Positions 34,674-43,105 of a stretch of DNA of 64,000 nucleotides are shown here, piece by piece; the first letter of the stretch is position 1, and every line of letters starts with the position of its first letter. The stretch covers positions 372,001 to 436,000 of the forward strand of contig NZ_BAAAWO010000001.1 in assembly GCF_039535115.1 (NCBI RefSeq), in the 5' to 3' direction. Source of the DNA: Paeniglutamicibacter sulfureus (GTDB taxonomy: Bacteria > Actinomycetota > Actinomycetes > Actinomycetales > Micrococcaceae). The translations under genes and the position numbers were made by a program. The notes beneath the pieces are model-generated. The model did not search any database, was not told the origin of the DNA, and saw only the letters and a list, made by a program, of their open reading frames with translations.

Positions 34674-35801
34674 ATGGAGAACATCCGGTACACCGCCGCC
34701 GGTCCGCACCGCGGGCCAGGACGGCGGGCGCTGCTCGCCGGCGGCACCGGGCTGCTGGGCCTGCTGGTGCTCGGGGCGGCGGCCACCACCACGGTGCCGC
34801 GGCCAGGGGCGGCCGGCAGCGTTCCCGCGGGGCCGGCCGGCGCCCTGCGGCTGGGGTTCTTCGCCAACCTGACGCACGCGCCGGCGCTGGTGGGCACCGC
34901 CATGGGGTTCTTCGCCGCCGAGCTCGAGGGATCCGGAACGCAGCTGGCCACCAGCGTGTTCGGGGCCGGTCCGGCGGCCGTCGAGGCGCTGAATGCCGGG
35001 GCCATCGACGCCGCCTACCTGGGGCCGAACCCCGCCATCGCCGCCTTCGCCGCCAGCGGCGGGCAGGGGGTGCGCGTGCTGGCCGGGGCCGCAGCCGGAG
35101 GCGCACAACTGGTGGTCCGCGCATCGCTGGCCAACGCCGCGGCGCTGCGCGGCACGACCCTGGCCACCCCGCAGCTGGGAGGCACCCAGGACGTCGCGCT
35201 GCGGACCTGGCTCGCCACCCAGGGACTGGAAACCGACCTGGCCGGCGGGGACGTGGGTATCACCCCGACGGCCAACGCCCAGACCCTCGAACTGTTCCGC
35301 GCCGGAAAGATCGACGGGGCGTGGCTGCCCGAACCCTGGGCCTCCCGGCTGGTGCTGGAGGCCGGGGCGAAGGTGCTCGTCGACGAGGCCGAACTGTGGG
35401 ACGGTGCCGACACCGGGGCCCCCGGACTGTTCCCCACCACGGTGCTCGCGGTGTCCCCGGACTTCGCAACCCGCCACCCGGACACCGTCGACGCGTTGCT
35501 GCGCGGCCACCTGGCCGCCCTTGACTGGATCAACACCGCCAGGGAAACCGACGTGCTGGCCACCTTGAACGCCCGGATCGCCGAGACCGCCGGCGCCGCT
35601 TTGGCTCCCGCCGTGATCAAGCGCGCGCTGGGAAAACTCAGCTTCACCGCCGACCCGCTGGAAGGGGCCTACCCGCGCCTGCTGGGCAACGCTGTCGCAG
35701 CGGGCCTCGCCGAACCGGCGTCCCTGGACGGGCTCATCGACACCACCCCCCTGGCGCGGGCACGTGCCGCAACATCGACCGGGACGGAGGCGGGTGCATG
35801 A
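34674..35801 (+). CDS. ABC transporter substrate-binding protein (SsuA/TauA type)
   Basis: A 375-residue periplasmic-binding-type protein of the nitrate/sulfonate/taurine group. The N-terminus has GPGRRALLAGG and a long hydrophobic stretch, a weak twin-arginine-like signal, and no lipobox cysteine. The mature part has [31 protein letters not shown] and AWLPEPWASRLV. The sulfur context suggests sulfonate, sulfate ester or taurine uptake, but no ssuD or tauD oxygenase is here, so sulfate-related ligands or another anion remain possible. AGAAGGA lies before the ATG. Its stop overlaps the ATPase gene. Confidence 0.85.
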   Translation: MENIRYTAAGPHRGPGRRALLAGGTGLLGLLVLGAAATTTVPRPGAAGSVPAGPAGALRLGFFANLTHAPALVGTAMGFFAAELEGSGTQLATSVFGAGPAAVEALNAGAIDAAYLGPNPAIAAFAASGGQGVRVLAGAAAGGAQLVVRASLANAAALRGTTLATPQLGGTQDVALRTWLATQGLETDLAGGDVGITPTANAQTLELFRAGKIDGAWLPEPWASRLVLEAGAKVLVDEAELWDGADTGAPGLFPTTVLAVSPDFATRHPDTVDALLRGHLAALDWINTARETDVLATLNARIAETAGAALAPAVIKRALGKLSFTADPLEGAYPRLLGNAVAAGLAEPASLDGLIDTTPLARARAATSTGTEAGA

Positions 35802-36520
35802 GCATCGTCATCGAGAACCTGTCCAAGGACTACGGCGCGGCCCCCGTGCTCTCCTCGATCACCACCACGATCGCCGACGGGGAGTTCGTGGCGATCCTCG
35901 GTGCCTCGGGGTGTGGGAAGTCCACGCTGCTGAACGTCATCGCCGGGCTTGAACCGCCCTCCGCCGGCTCCGTGAGCGTCCCGGCGGGAGGCGCGGCGTT
36001 CATGTTCCAGGACGCTGCCCTGCTGCCCTGGCTCACTGCCCGGGCCAACATCGAACTCGCCCTGGAGCTGCGCGGGGTGCCGCGCGCCGAGCGCCGGGAA
36101 CGCGCGGGGGAGCTGCTGAGGCTGGTCCACCTGGGCGATGCCGGGGCCAAGCGCCCGCACGAGCTCTCCGGGGGCATGCGCCAGCGCGCCTCGCTGGCCC
36201 GCGCGCTGGGGCAGGACCGCCCGGTGCTGCTGATGGACGAACCGTTCGCCGCGCTCGATGCAATCACCCGGGACCTTTTGCACGAGGAACTTGAGCGGAT
36301 CTGGCGCGCCCACCGGCGCACCGTGGTGTTCGTGACCCACAACGTGCGCGAGGCCGTGCGGCTGGGCCAGCGGGTCCTGCTGCTCTCCTCGCGGCCCGGA
36401 CGGGTCGCCGCCGAGTGGGAGATCCCCGAGCACGTCCGCACCGATCCGGCCGAGCAGGCCGCCCTGACCCGCGACATCACGCAGAGGCTACGCGAGGAGA
36501 TCCGCCACCATGCCCACTAG
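35798..36520 (+). CDS. ABC transporter ATP-binding protein (SsuB type)
   Basis: A 240-residue ABC ATPase. Walker A GASGCGKST is near residue 37, Q-loop FMFQDAALLPW near 69, signature LSGGMRQRASLARAL near 121, Walker B LLMDEPFAALD near 142 and switch His in FVTHNVREAV. It powers the importer whose binding protein and permease flank it. It overlaps the binding-protein gene by four bases (ATGA) and the permease gene by 11 bases. Confidence 0.94.
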   Translation: MSIVIENLSKDYGAAPVLSSITTTIADGEFVAILGASGCGKSTLLNVIAGLEPPSAGSVSVPAGGAAFMFQDAALLPWLTARANIELALELRGVPRAERRERAGELLRLVHLGDAGAKRPHELSGGMRQRASLARALGQDRPVLLMDEPFAALDAITRDLLHEELERIWRAHRRTVVFVTHNVREAVRLGQRVLLLSSRPGRVAAEWEIPEHVRTDPAEQAALTRDITQRLREEIRHHAH

Positions 36521-37490
36521 CATCACTTCCGCCACGGCCATCGCCCGCGAACGCGCCGCGGCGCGCGCCGCGGAACCGGCACCGCCCGAGGACATCGACG
36601 GTAGCGACGGCCCGGGCGGTAGCGACGGCCCGGGAGGCCCCGACAGCCTCGGCGAAATCGAGGCCGGCTTGGACAGGTTGCAGGACTCCGCCGCCACCTC
36701 GCGGCCCACCGTCGGCCGGATCCTGCTGCCCCTGGGCACCCTCGCCGGCCTGCTGGGCCTGTGGCAGCTGGCCGCTTGGTTCGGCTCCCCGCGCGCCGAC
36801 CTCTTCCCCGGCCCGCTCGATGTGCTGGGCACCGCCGCGTCCCTGGCCGCCGACGGACGGCTGGTCGAGGCGGTGTTCACCTCGCTGCAGCGCGGGGTGC
36901 TCGGCTTCCTGCTGGCCCTGGCCATCGGGACGCCACTGGGGCTGCTGCTCTCGGCCTCCTCGACCTTGCGCCGCGGCCTGGGCCCGCTGGTCTCCGGCCT
37001 GCAGGTGCTGCCCAGTGTGGCCTGGGTGCCCGCCGCCATCATCTGGTTCGGGCTCACCGACGCCACTGTCTTCTTTGTGGTGCTGATGGGCGCCACGCCC
37101 TCGATCGTCAACGGGTTCCTCTCGGGCGTCGATACGGTCCCGCCGCAATACCGCCGGCTGGGCACCGTGCTGGGGGCCGGCCGCACCCAACAGCTGCTGC
37201 GGATCGTGCTGCCGGCTGCCCTGCCCGGCTACGTGGCGGGACTCAAGCAGGGCTGGGCGTTTTCCTGGCGTTCGCTGATGGCCGCCGAGATCATCGCCGT
37301 CGGCGGGTCCATCGGCTTCGGCCTGGGCTCGCTGCTGCAACAGGGTCGCGACCTGTCGCAGATGGCCGTGGTCGTCGCCGCGATCCTGGCGATCCTGGCC
37401 GTCGGCATCGCCGTCGAGCTGCTGGTCTTCGCCCCGCTGGAGCGCAGCCTGCTGCGCCGCCGGGGACTGGCCCCCGGAGCAGGACGATGA
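36510..37490 (+). CDS. ABC transporter permease (SsuC type)
   Basis: A 326-residue membrane protein with about six helices from residue 70 on. The ATPase-coupling EAA loop is seen in YRRLGTVLGAGRTQQLLRIV followed by LPAALPGYVAGL. The first 65 residues are an unusual soluble extension, rich in Ala, Glu, Gly and Asp, with a tandem GSDGPGG repeat coded by near-identical DNA. The extension could be cytoplasmic, or the true start could lie further in. It completes the SsuABC-like importer. Confidence 0.92.
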   Translation: MPTSITSATAIARERAAARAAEPAPPEDIDGSDGPGGSDGPGGPDSLGEIEAGLDRLQDSAATSRPTVGRILLPLGTLAGLLGLWQLAAWFGSPRADLFPGPLDVLGTAASLAADGRLVEAVFTSLQRGVLGFLLALAIGTPLGLLLSASSTLRRGLGPLVSGLQVLPSVAWVPAAIIWFGLTDATVFFVVLMGATPSIVNGFLSGVDTVPPQYRRLGTVLGAGRTQQLLRIVLPAALPGYVAGLKQGWAFSWRSLMAAEIIAVGGSIGFGLGSLLQQGRDLSQMAVVVAAILAILAVGIAVELLVFAPLERSLLRRRGLAPGAGR

Positions 37491-37549
37491 GCCACCCGCG
37501 GCCCCCGCGCCACACACCCACCACCTTCCACCACCGTCAGGAGTCGAGC

Positions 37550-38818
37550 ATGTTCGAGCCAACCGCCCCTCGCGAGGCGCCCATCCATCCGCTGGCCCTG
37601 CGCCTTTCCGGCAAGGCAGTGCTCTGCGTCGGGGCCGGGGCGGTGTCCGAACGCCGGGTCAACCAGCTGCTCGAGGCCGGGGCACAGGTCACCGTCATCG
37701 CCCCGGCGGCGGTTCCGGGGATCGAGGAGCTGGCCGACGCCGGGGGCCTCACCTGGCTGCGGCGCGGCTACGGGCCCGGGGACCTGGAGGGCATGTGGCT
37801 GGCCCACACTGCCACCGGGGACCGGGAGCTCGACGCGCGGGTTTCCGCCGACGCGGAAGGTCTGCGGATCTGGTGCGTCAACGCCTCGGACCACGCCGCC
37901 TCGAGCGCCTGGACCCCCGCCGTCGCACGGACCGAGGAGGGGATCACCGTCGCGGTCACCGCCGGCGGAGACCCGCGCCGCGCCGCCGGGTTGCGCAACG
38001 CCATCGCGCTGGCAGCCGACACCGGGCTGCTGCCGCTGCGCCGGCGCCGCGCCGGCGCCGGATCCGTCGCCCTGGTCGGGGGAGGCCCCGGTGACCCGGG
38101 GCTGATCACCGTCACCGGACGCCGGCTGCTGGCCGCCGCGGACGTGGTGGTCGCCGACCGGCTCGGCCCGCGTGACCTGCTGAAAGAGCTCGACCCTTCG
38201 GTGCGCATCATCGAGGTGGGCAAGGCCCCCGGGGACCACCTGGCCTCCCAGGACGAGATCAACGCGGTGCTGGTGCGCGAGGCGCGTACCGGGAACCGGG
38301 TGGTCCGGCTCAAGGGAGGGGACCCGTTCGTGCTGGGCCGCGGCGGCGAGGAAGCGGCCCACTGCCGCGAAAACGGCGTCGCCGTCGAGGTCGTGCCGGG
38401 GGTGACCAGTGCGGTGTCCGTCCCGGCCGCCGCCGGCATCCCCGTCACCCACCGCGGAGTGGCCGCCGGATTCTCGATGGCCACCGGGCACGACGAGCTC
38501 ACCGAGCTGCCGGCCCGGCCGGACCACACCCTGGTCCTGCTGATGGGCGTGGCCCGGCTGGGGCGCAACACCGCCACGCTGCTGGGGCGCGGGCTGCGGC
38601 CCGACACCCCGGTCGCGGTCATCGAGCGCGGCTGGACCCCGGACCAGCGGGTCACCATCGACCGGCTCGACTCGATCGCCGCCACCGCCGAAGCCATCGG
38701 CGTGGCAAACCCCGCCGTGGTCGTCATCGGCGACGTGGTCCGGCTCAGCCCGCACGCCGCCGGCAGGCTGGCGCCGGCGGTTCCCGCACCCGGGCGGCAG
38801 CCGTTGCCCGTCGCCTGA
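37550..38818 (+). CDS. cysG: Sirohaem synthase CysG-like (precorrin-2 dehydrogenase plus uroporphyrinogen III methyltransferase)
   Basis: A 422-residue fusion. The N-terminal part (about 1-155) is an NAD-dependent precorrin-2 dehydrogenase with VLCVGAGAVSERRVNQLLEA. The C-terminal part (about 165-400) is the SAM-dependent methyltransferase, with VGGGPGDPGLITVTGRRLL, VRLKGGDPFVLGRGGEE and VPGVTSAVSVPAAAGIPVTH. Together they turn uroporphyrinogen III into sirohydrochlorin, and the chelatase encoded upstream would add iron. CAGGAG lies six bases before the ATG at 37550; a longer form from an ATG at 37487 overlapping the permease stop is possible. Confidence 0.93.
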   Translation: MFEPTAPREAPIHPLALRLSGKAVLCVGAGAVSERRVNQLLEAGAQVTVIAPAAVPGIEELADAGGLTWLRRGYGPGDLEGMWLAHTATGDRELDARVSADAEGLRIWCVNASDHAASSAWTPAVARTEEGITVAVTAGGDPRRAAGLRNAIALAADTGLLPLRRRRAGAGSVALVGGGPGDPGLITVTGRRLLAAADVVVADRLGPRDLLKELDPSVRIIEVGKAPGDHLASQDEINAVLVREARTGNRVVRLKGGDPFVLGRGGEEAAHCRENGVAVEVVPGVTSAVSVPAAAGIPVTHRGVAAGFSMATGHDELTELPARPDHTLVLLMGVARLGRNTATLLGRGLRPDTPVAVIERGWTPDQRVTIDRLDSIAATAEAIGVANPAVVVIGDVVRLSPHAAGRLAPAVPAPGRQPLPVA

Positions 38819-38885
38819 GGATGCACCCGCACTTCAACCCCTTTCGCACCCACTTGGCAACCCCCTAGCAACCCCAGGAGAACCC

Positions 38886-40388
38886 ATGACCGAGAAGAAC
38901 ACGCCGGCCGCCGCCGCGACACCGGACGCCTTCAGCTCACGCCCGCTGCGCGTCGCCATCATCGGGGCCGGCCCGGCAGGCGTCTATGCCGCCGACATCC
39001 TCACCAAGGCGGAGCGCGACTTCGAGGTCGCCATCGACCTCTTCGACCGCTACCCGGCGCCGTACGGGCTGATCCGCTACGGGGTCGCCCCGGACCACCC
39101 GCGCATCAAGGGCATCGTCAAGGCCCTGCACAAGGTGCTGGACCGCGGGGACATCCGCTTCTTCGGCAACGTCGACTACGGCACGGACCTGGACCTGGAG
39201 GAGCTGCGGGTGCATTACGACGCGGTCATCTTCGCCACCGGCGCCATCAACGACGCCGACCTGAACATCCCGGGCATCGAGCTACAGGGCTCTTACGGGG
39301 CTGCGGACTTCGTCTCCTGGTTCGACGGGCACCCCGACGTGCCGCGCACCTGGCCGCTGGAAGCCACCGAGATCGCCGTCATCGGCAACGGCAACGTGGC
39401 ACTGGACGTCGCCCGGATGCTCTCCAAGCACGCGGAGGACCTTTTGGTCACCGAGATCCCGGAGAACGTGTACCGCGGCCTGGCCGAATCCCCGGTCACC
39501 GACGTGCACGTCTTCGGGCGCCGCGGCCCCGCCCAGGTCAAGTTCACCCCGCTGGAGCTGCGCGAGCTGAGCCACAGCCGCGACGTGGACATCGTGCTCT
39601 ACCCCGAGGACTTCGAGTTCGATGCGGCCTCCGACGCACTGATCAAGTCCAACAACCAGGTCAAGACCATGGTCGGCACCCTCACCAACTGGCTCATCGA
39701 GCAGGAAGAGCGCGAGGAACGCGGCGAGGCCGGGGAGGCCGGGGAGGCCGGGGGGCGCGCCAGCCGCCGGCTGCACCTGCACTTCCTGCATTCCCCCGTG
39801 GAGATCGCCGGGGCGGACGGCAAGGTCGACGGCATCAGGTTCGAGCGCCAGGAGCTCGACGGGACCGGCCAGGCGCGGGGGACCGGCGAGCTCGTCGACT
39901 ACCCGGTGCAGGCCGTCTACCGGGCCGTCGGCTACTTCGGCTCCGCGCTGCAGGACATCGAGTACGACGGACGCACCGGCACCATCCCCAACGACGGCGG
40001 CAAGGTCCTGGACGGCAGCGGCACCCAGGTGCCCGGGCTCTACGCGACCGGCTGGATCAAGCGCGGCCCGGTCGGGCTCATCGGCCACACCAAGGGCGAC
40101 GCCGCCGAGACCATCGCCCACCTGCTGGCCGACCTCGCCGGATTGCCCGTGGCCGCGAACCCCGCCCCGGATGCCGTGACCGGCCTGCTGGATTCCAAGG
40201 GCGTCGAGTACACCAGCTGGGAAGGCTGGCTGGCACTGGATGCCCACGAGCAGGCGCTCGGCGCGGCCGCCGCCCCGGCGCCGACCCGCGAGGGGCCGGT
40301 GCCGCGCGAACGCGTCAAGGTCGTCGAGCGCGCTCAAATGGTCGCGGTCTCGCGCACGGCGGACGAAGCGGCCCGCTCCCGCGCCTGA
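38886..40388 (+). CDS. fprA: Ferredoxin-NADP reductase (FprA type)
   Basis: A 500-residue flavoprotein of the adrenodoxin-reductase-like FprA family. FAD site: VAIIGAGPAGVYAADIL with DRYPAPYGLIRYGVAPDH; NADP site: IAVIGNGNVALDVARML. Conserved GWIKRGPVGLIGHTKGDA follows near 380. A GEAGEAGEAG tandem insert lies near residue 282. By position it is the last gene of the sulfur cluster and would reduce the ferredoxin used by Sir; this link is inference. AGGAG precedes the ATG. Confidence 0.94.
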   Translation: MTEKNTPAAAATPDAFSSRPLRVAIIGAGPAGVYAADILTKAERDFEVAIDLFDRYPAPYGLIRYGVAPDHPRIKGIVKALHKVLDRGDIRFFGNVDYGTDLDLEELRVHYDAVIFATGAINDADLNIPGIELQGSYGAADFVSWFDGHPDVPRTWPLEATEIAVIGNGNVALDVARMLSKHAEDLLVTEIPENVYRGLAESPVTDVHVFGRRGPAQVKFTPLELRELSHSRDVDIVLYPEDFEFDAASDALIKSNNQVKTMVGTLTNWLIEQEEREERGEAGEAGEAGGRASRRLHLHFLHSPVEIAGADGKVDGIRFERQELDGTGQARGTGELVDYPVQAVYRAVGYFGSALQDIEYDGRTGTIPNDGGKVLDGSGTQVPGLYATGWIKRGPVGLIGHTKGDAAETIAHLLADLAGLPVAANPAPDAVTGLLDSKGVEYTSWEGWLALDAHEQALGAAAAPAPTREGPVPRERVKVVERAQMVAVSRTADEAARSRA

Positions 40389-40568
40389 GGCGGAGGAACC
40401 CCCGGTCGGCGGGCGTGCGGTGCCACACCCGCGCAACGCGGCCGGGGTGTTGCGTTCCCGGGTCGGGGCGGCCCCAAAACGTGGTGGTGCCCGGCTAGGC
40501 TACGAGGGACAAGCACGGCCGGGCGGCGCATGGCCGTCGGCCCGTTCACCACCAGGGGGAAAAACATC

Positions 40569-40943
40569 ATGAGCATGCAGGTCAGCGGAAACAACCAGCC
40601 CGGAACGGGTGTCGCGGCACTGGGGAACTTCCCGCCCGGAACCCGGGTCTTTGTCTTCCGCGGGGGAGCGGCAACGTGGTTCGGCACGCAATTGCTGGGC
40701 ATGGCCATCACCATCTTCACGTTGGGGATCTGCTACCCATTTGCGGTGGTGTTGGTGGAGCGCTGGCGGGCCAAGAACACCTTCCTGTTGGGCCGGCCGC
40801 TGCGGTTCGTTGGCACCGGGTGGGGAATCTTCGGGTTGTGGATCAAGTGGTTCCTGCTGATCCTCATCACCCTGGGCATCTATTCGTTCTGGGTGTACCC
40901 GCGACTGACCGTGTGGAAGATCGAAAACACCGTCTTGGACTAG
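40569..40943 (+). CDS. DUF898-like small membrane protein
   Basis: A 124-residue protein with a short soluble N-terminus and two or three hydrophobic segments (WFGTQLLGMAITIFTLGICY and WIKWFLLILITLGIYSFWVYP). The TLGICYPFAVV and TLGIYSFWVYPR repeats resemble DUF898/YjgN proteins, whose role is unknown. GGGGGAAAAAC precedes the ATG at 40569. A TAGGCT at 40496-40501 may be its -10 box. It faces the HNH protein gene. Confidence 0.75.
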   Translation: MSMQVSGNNQPGTGVAALGNFPPGTRVFVFRGGAATWFGTQLLGMAITIFTLGICYPFAVVLVERWRAKNTFLLGRPLRFVGTGWGIFGLWIKWFLLILITLGIYSFWVYPRLTVWKIENTVLD

Positions 40944-40995
40944 CCTCAGGCACACCTTGCCCGCGGGCAGTCTGCCGCTCCGGACGGTGGGCGGC

Positions 40996-42717
40996 TCAGG
41001 CCGCTCGCTCGGCTTGGGCGGCGGGGTGGAAGATCCAATTGCGCCGCGGCAGCTGCAGCGGGTCCCGGGATTTGGGCAGGATCACGTGCGGGTGCCCGTT
41101 GATCATCTCGATCCGGAATTTACCGCTGTGGTACGCCTGGTGGCACATCGGGCAGAGCAAACAGCCTCGTGAGACATTGGTCAGCCCCCCTTGGTTCCAT
41201 TCGTCGAGGTGGTGGGCCTCGCATCGGCCGATCCTCATGGTGCACCCAGGGTTGATGCATCCCTTGTCGCGCACGGCGATGGCCCGGCGCTGGGCGCGGT
41301 TGAAGTATCTTCGGCTGCGGCCGAGTTCCAGCGGAACCCCGTCACCGTTGAGGATGATCGGGGTGATCCCCGCGTTGCAGGCCAGGCGCCGGCAACTGGC
41401 CGCCGAGATGTCTTCGCCGCGGTCACTGACCCCCGCCGCCTCGAGCTGGCCCAGGAAGGTCTTCAGGTCGATGGTGACGTTCAGGGTGACGTTCGGTGCC
41501 AGCGGCATCTGCCCCTCCCCGACGCGCCCGTTCTCGGACCCGGGCTCGAGGGGGCTGGTGGCGATGCGCACCGAATCGAGGATGAGCTGGTGCAAGCGGC
41601 GGGCCCGCTGCCGGGTGAGCGCCTGTTCGACGGTTTCCCCGGGGCGCAATTCCATCCCCGGGTCCAGCTCCGGCGCCACACCGAGATCGGTGAATTCGGC
41701 AAGGGGACGTGCTTCCGGCGGAGTGCCGGGATCCACGGCCCAGTCGGGGATCGGCGGACCCGCCTCCTTTGCCGGCGCGGGAGCGGTGCCGGCCTTGGTC
41801 TTGGGGCTGTTGAGGATGTCCGCGGCGGTGGCCAGCAGTTCGTGGCCCTCGGCCGTGGTGATGACCTTGTACTCGTAGCCCTTGCGCGTATGGCCCAGGA
41901 AGTGCGCGCCGATGAACAGCTCCTCGATGTCTTCGCGACGGGCCGCGGCAACTTCGTCAAGGCGTTTGGCCTGGTCCTTGAGCAACTTCGCGGTGCCCTG
42001 GGCATTGCGGGTGCGGGCCGCTTCGGCCAGTTCCGCTTCCAGCCGCCGGGCGGTGGCCGCCCCGTCGCTGCCGGGTGCCAGGTCCGGGGCCAGGTGCTCG
42101 AACTTCTTGGCCAGCGTGGCCACGGCCTTGGGGTCGGCGGCGGCATCGGTAAGCACCCGGCCCAGCAAGGGGAACTTCGCGGGGACTTCCTTGCCGTTGA
42201 ACCCGGTGTGCGGCAGCAGGTTTTCGGCGCTTTGCACTCGGTGCTGCGCCTGGAAGTGCGTGAGATTCAGCCGGGCCGCCAGGAAGTCGGCGTCGTCGCG
42301 GTACAGCGGCGTGCGCCCGGGCTTGGCGGGAACATCGCCCGGCAGTGCGGGGCCGGCGGCGAAGGCGGCGGGGTCCGCCAGCAATCCGTTGAGCGTTGCC
42401 AGCGGCTCCTCGCCGATGGTGTGCACCTGGGCATCCCCGGCGCAGGATGCGGCCAGCAGCTGGCCGTACCCTGCCTGCCGGTAGAGGTCCTCGGAGAGTT
42501 TCACGAAGGCGGCGGCCCGGACCGGGGACGCACCGATGCCCGACGCCGCCTGGTCCAGGGCCAGGCGCAGCACCGGAACCAGCACCGCGAGCACGCGCAA
42601 CGCCTCGCCCCGGGCACCGGCGGCGGTCGCCGGGCCTTCCAGGGTGTCGGTCGGGCCCGGCAGCGCCGCCTTGACGGCGTCCAGGACCTCCGCAACGAGT
42701 GTTGGCGTGTTGGGCAT
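40996..42717 (-). CDS. DUF222 / HNH endonuclease protein (13E12 family)
   Basis: A 573-residue protein of the actinobacterial 13E12-repeat family. The N-terminal part (to about 380) is DUF222, rich in helices (EDLYRQAGYGQLLAASCAGD). The C-terminal HNH nuclease domain has CINPGCTMRIGRCEAHHLDEW, then GGLTNVSRGCLLCPMCHQ and HHSGK-type end YHSGKFRIEM, with zinc-binding cysteines. These genes occur in many copies in actinobacteria and are thought to be mobile or self-spreading; their function is not settled. No inverted repeats or target duplication are seen around this copy. Its start is at 42717, divergent from the ileS leader. Confidence 0.9.
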   Translation of the reverse strand: MPNTPTLVAEVLDAVKAALPGPTDTLEGPATAAGARGEALRVLAVLVPVLRLALDQAASGIGASPVRAAAFVKLSEDLYRQAGYGQLLAASCAGDAQVHTIGEEPLATLNGLLADPAAFAAGPALPGDVPAKPGRTPLYRDDADFLAARLNLTHFQAQHRVQSAENLLPHTGFNGKEVPAKFPLLGRVLTDAAADPKAVATLAKKFEHLAPDLAPGSDGAATARRLEAELAEAARTRNAQGTAKLLKDQAKRLDEVAAARREDIEELFIGAHFLGHTRKGYEYKVITTAEGHELLATAADILNSPKTKAGTAPAPAKEAGPPIPDWAVDPGTPPEARPLAEFTDLGVAPELDPGMELRPGETVEQALTRQRARRLHQLILDSVRIATSPLEPGSENGRVGEGQMPLAPNVTLNVTIDLKTFLGQLEAAGVSDRGEDISAASCRRLACNAGITPIILNGDGVPLELGRSRRYFNRAQRRAIAVRDKGCINPGCTMRIGRCEAHHLDEWNQGGLTNVSRGCLLCPMCHQAYHSGKFRIEMINGHPHVILPKSRDPLQLPRRNWIFHPAAQAERAA

Positions 42718-42804
42718 GGTCCCAGCATGGACCCCGCCGGGGCACCGTGGGGCGCAATGCGCGGATCTGTGGATAACGGTGGCCGGCGACCGGAACCGGA
42801 GGGA

Positions 42805-42835
42805 TTGAGCGCCGGGGGCCCGGGCGCGCTAGACT
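42805..42835 (+). promoter_or_regulatory. Probable promoter of the ileS T-box transcript
   Basis: TTGAGC (42805-42810) and TAGACT (42830-42835) with a 19-base spacer. Transcription would start about 42842, just before the specifier stem of the T-box. Confidence 0.45.
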
Positions 42836-42841
42836 GGAGGC

Positions 42842-43060
42842 ACTACGACGTCGACCCGGCAATCACCGGCGAGTCCTTGGAAGAACGGTGACCACCCGGC
42901 ATGCCCGGGAGGCGCCCGGTAGAACCAAGCGGGTAAGCCCGTCACAGCAGTCAACGAGCGGCCAGGGACGGCCCGGGAACACCCCGGGGCGAACCGGGCA
43001 AGCGGGGTGGTACCGCGAGGTGGAGTGACCAATTGCTCCGCCATCGTCCCTGTGTTGGAG
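42842..43060 (+). promoter_or_regulatory. T-box riboswitch controlling ileS
   Basis: The leader carries the T-box core TGGTACCGCG at 43008-43017, preceded by AAGCGGGG, the typical actinobacterial form. A short Stem I around 42842-42890 contains ATC at 42862-42864 (in CAATCACCGGC), the likely isoleucine specifier codon that pairs with tRNA-Ile GAU. After the T-box GGTGGAG (43019-43025) can pair with CTCCGCC (43036-43042). Uncharged tRNA-Ile would raise ileS expression. No terminator T-tract is seen, so control of translation, as proposed for actinobacterial ileS T-boxes, is more likely than attenuation. Confidence 0.9.
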
Positions 43061-43105
43061 AACGCCTAAGCGCACACGCGCCTTCGATCACCAGGACTGC
43101 CGCAG

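Noticed and set aside
36761..37549. Fusion of the frame before cysG with the permease region
   Set aside because: The cysG frame is open upstream through ssuC, but that stretch is a shadow. A good ribosome-binding site and domain start set cysG at 37550.
40996..42717. Active mobile element carrying the DUF222/HNH gene
   Set aside because: The family is thought to spread, but I see no flanking inverted or direct repeats and the gene sits in normal spacing.
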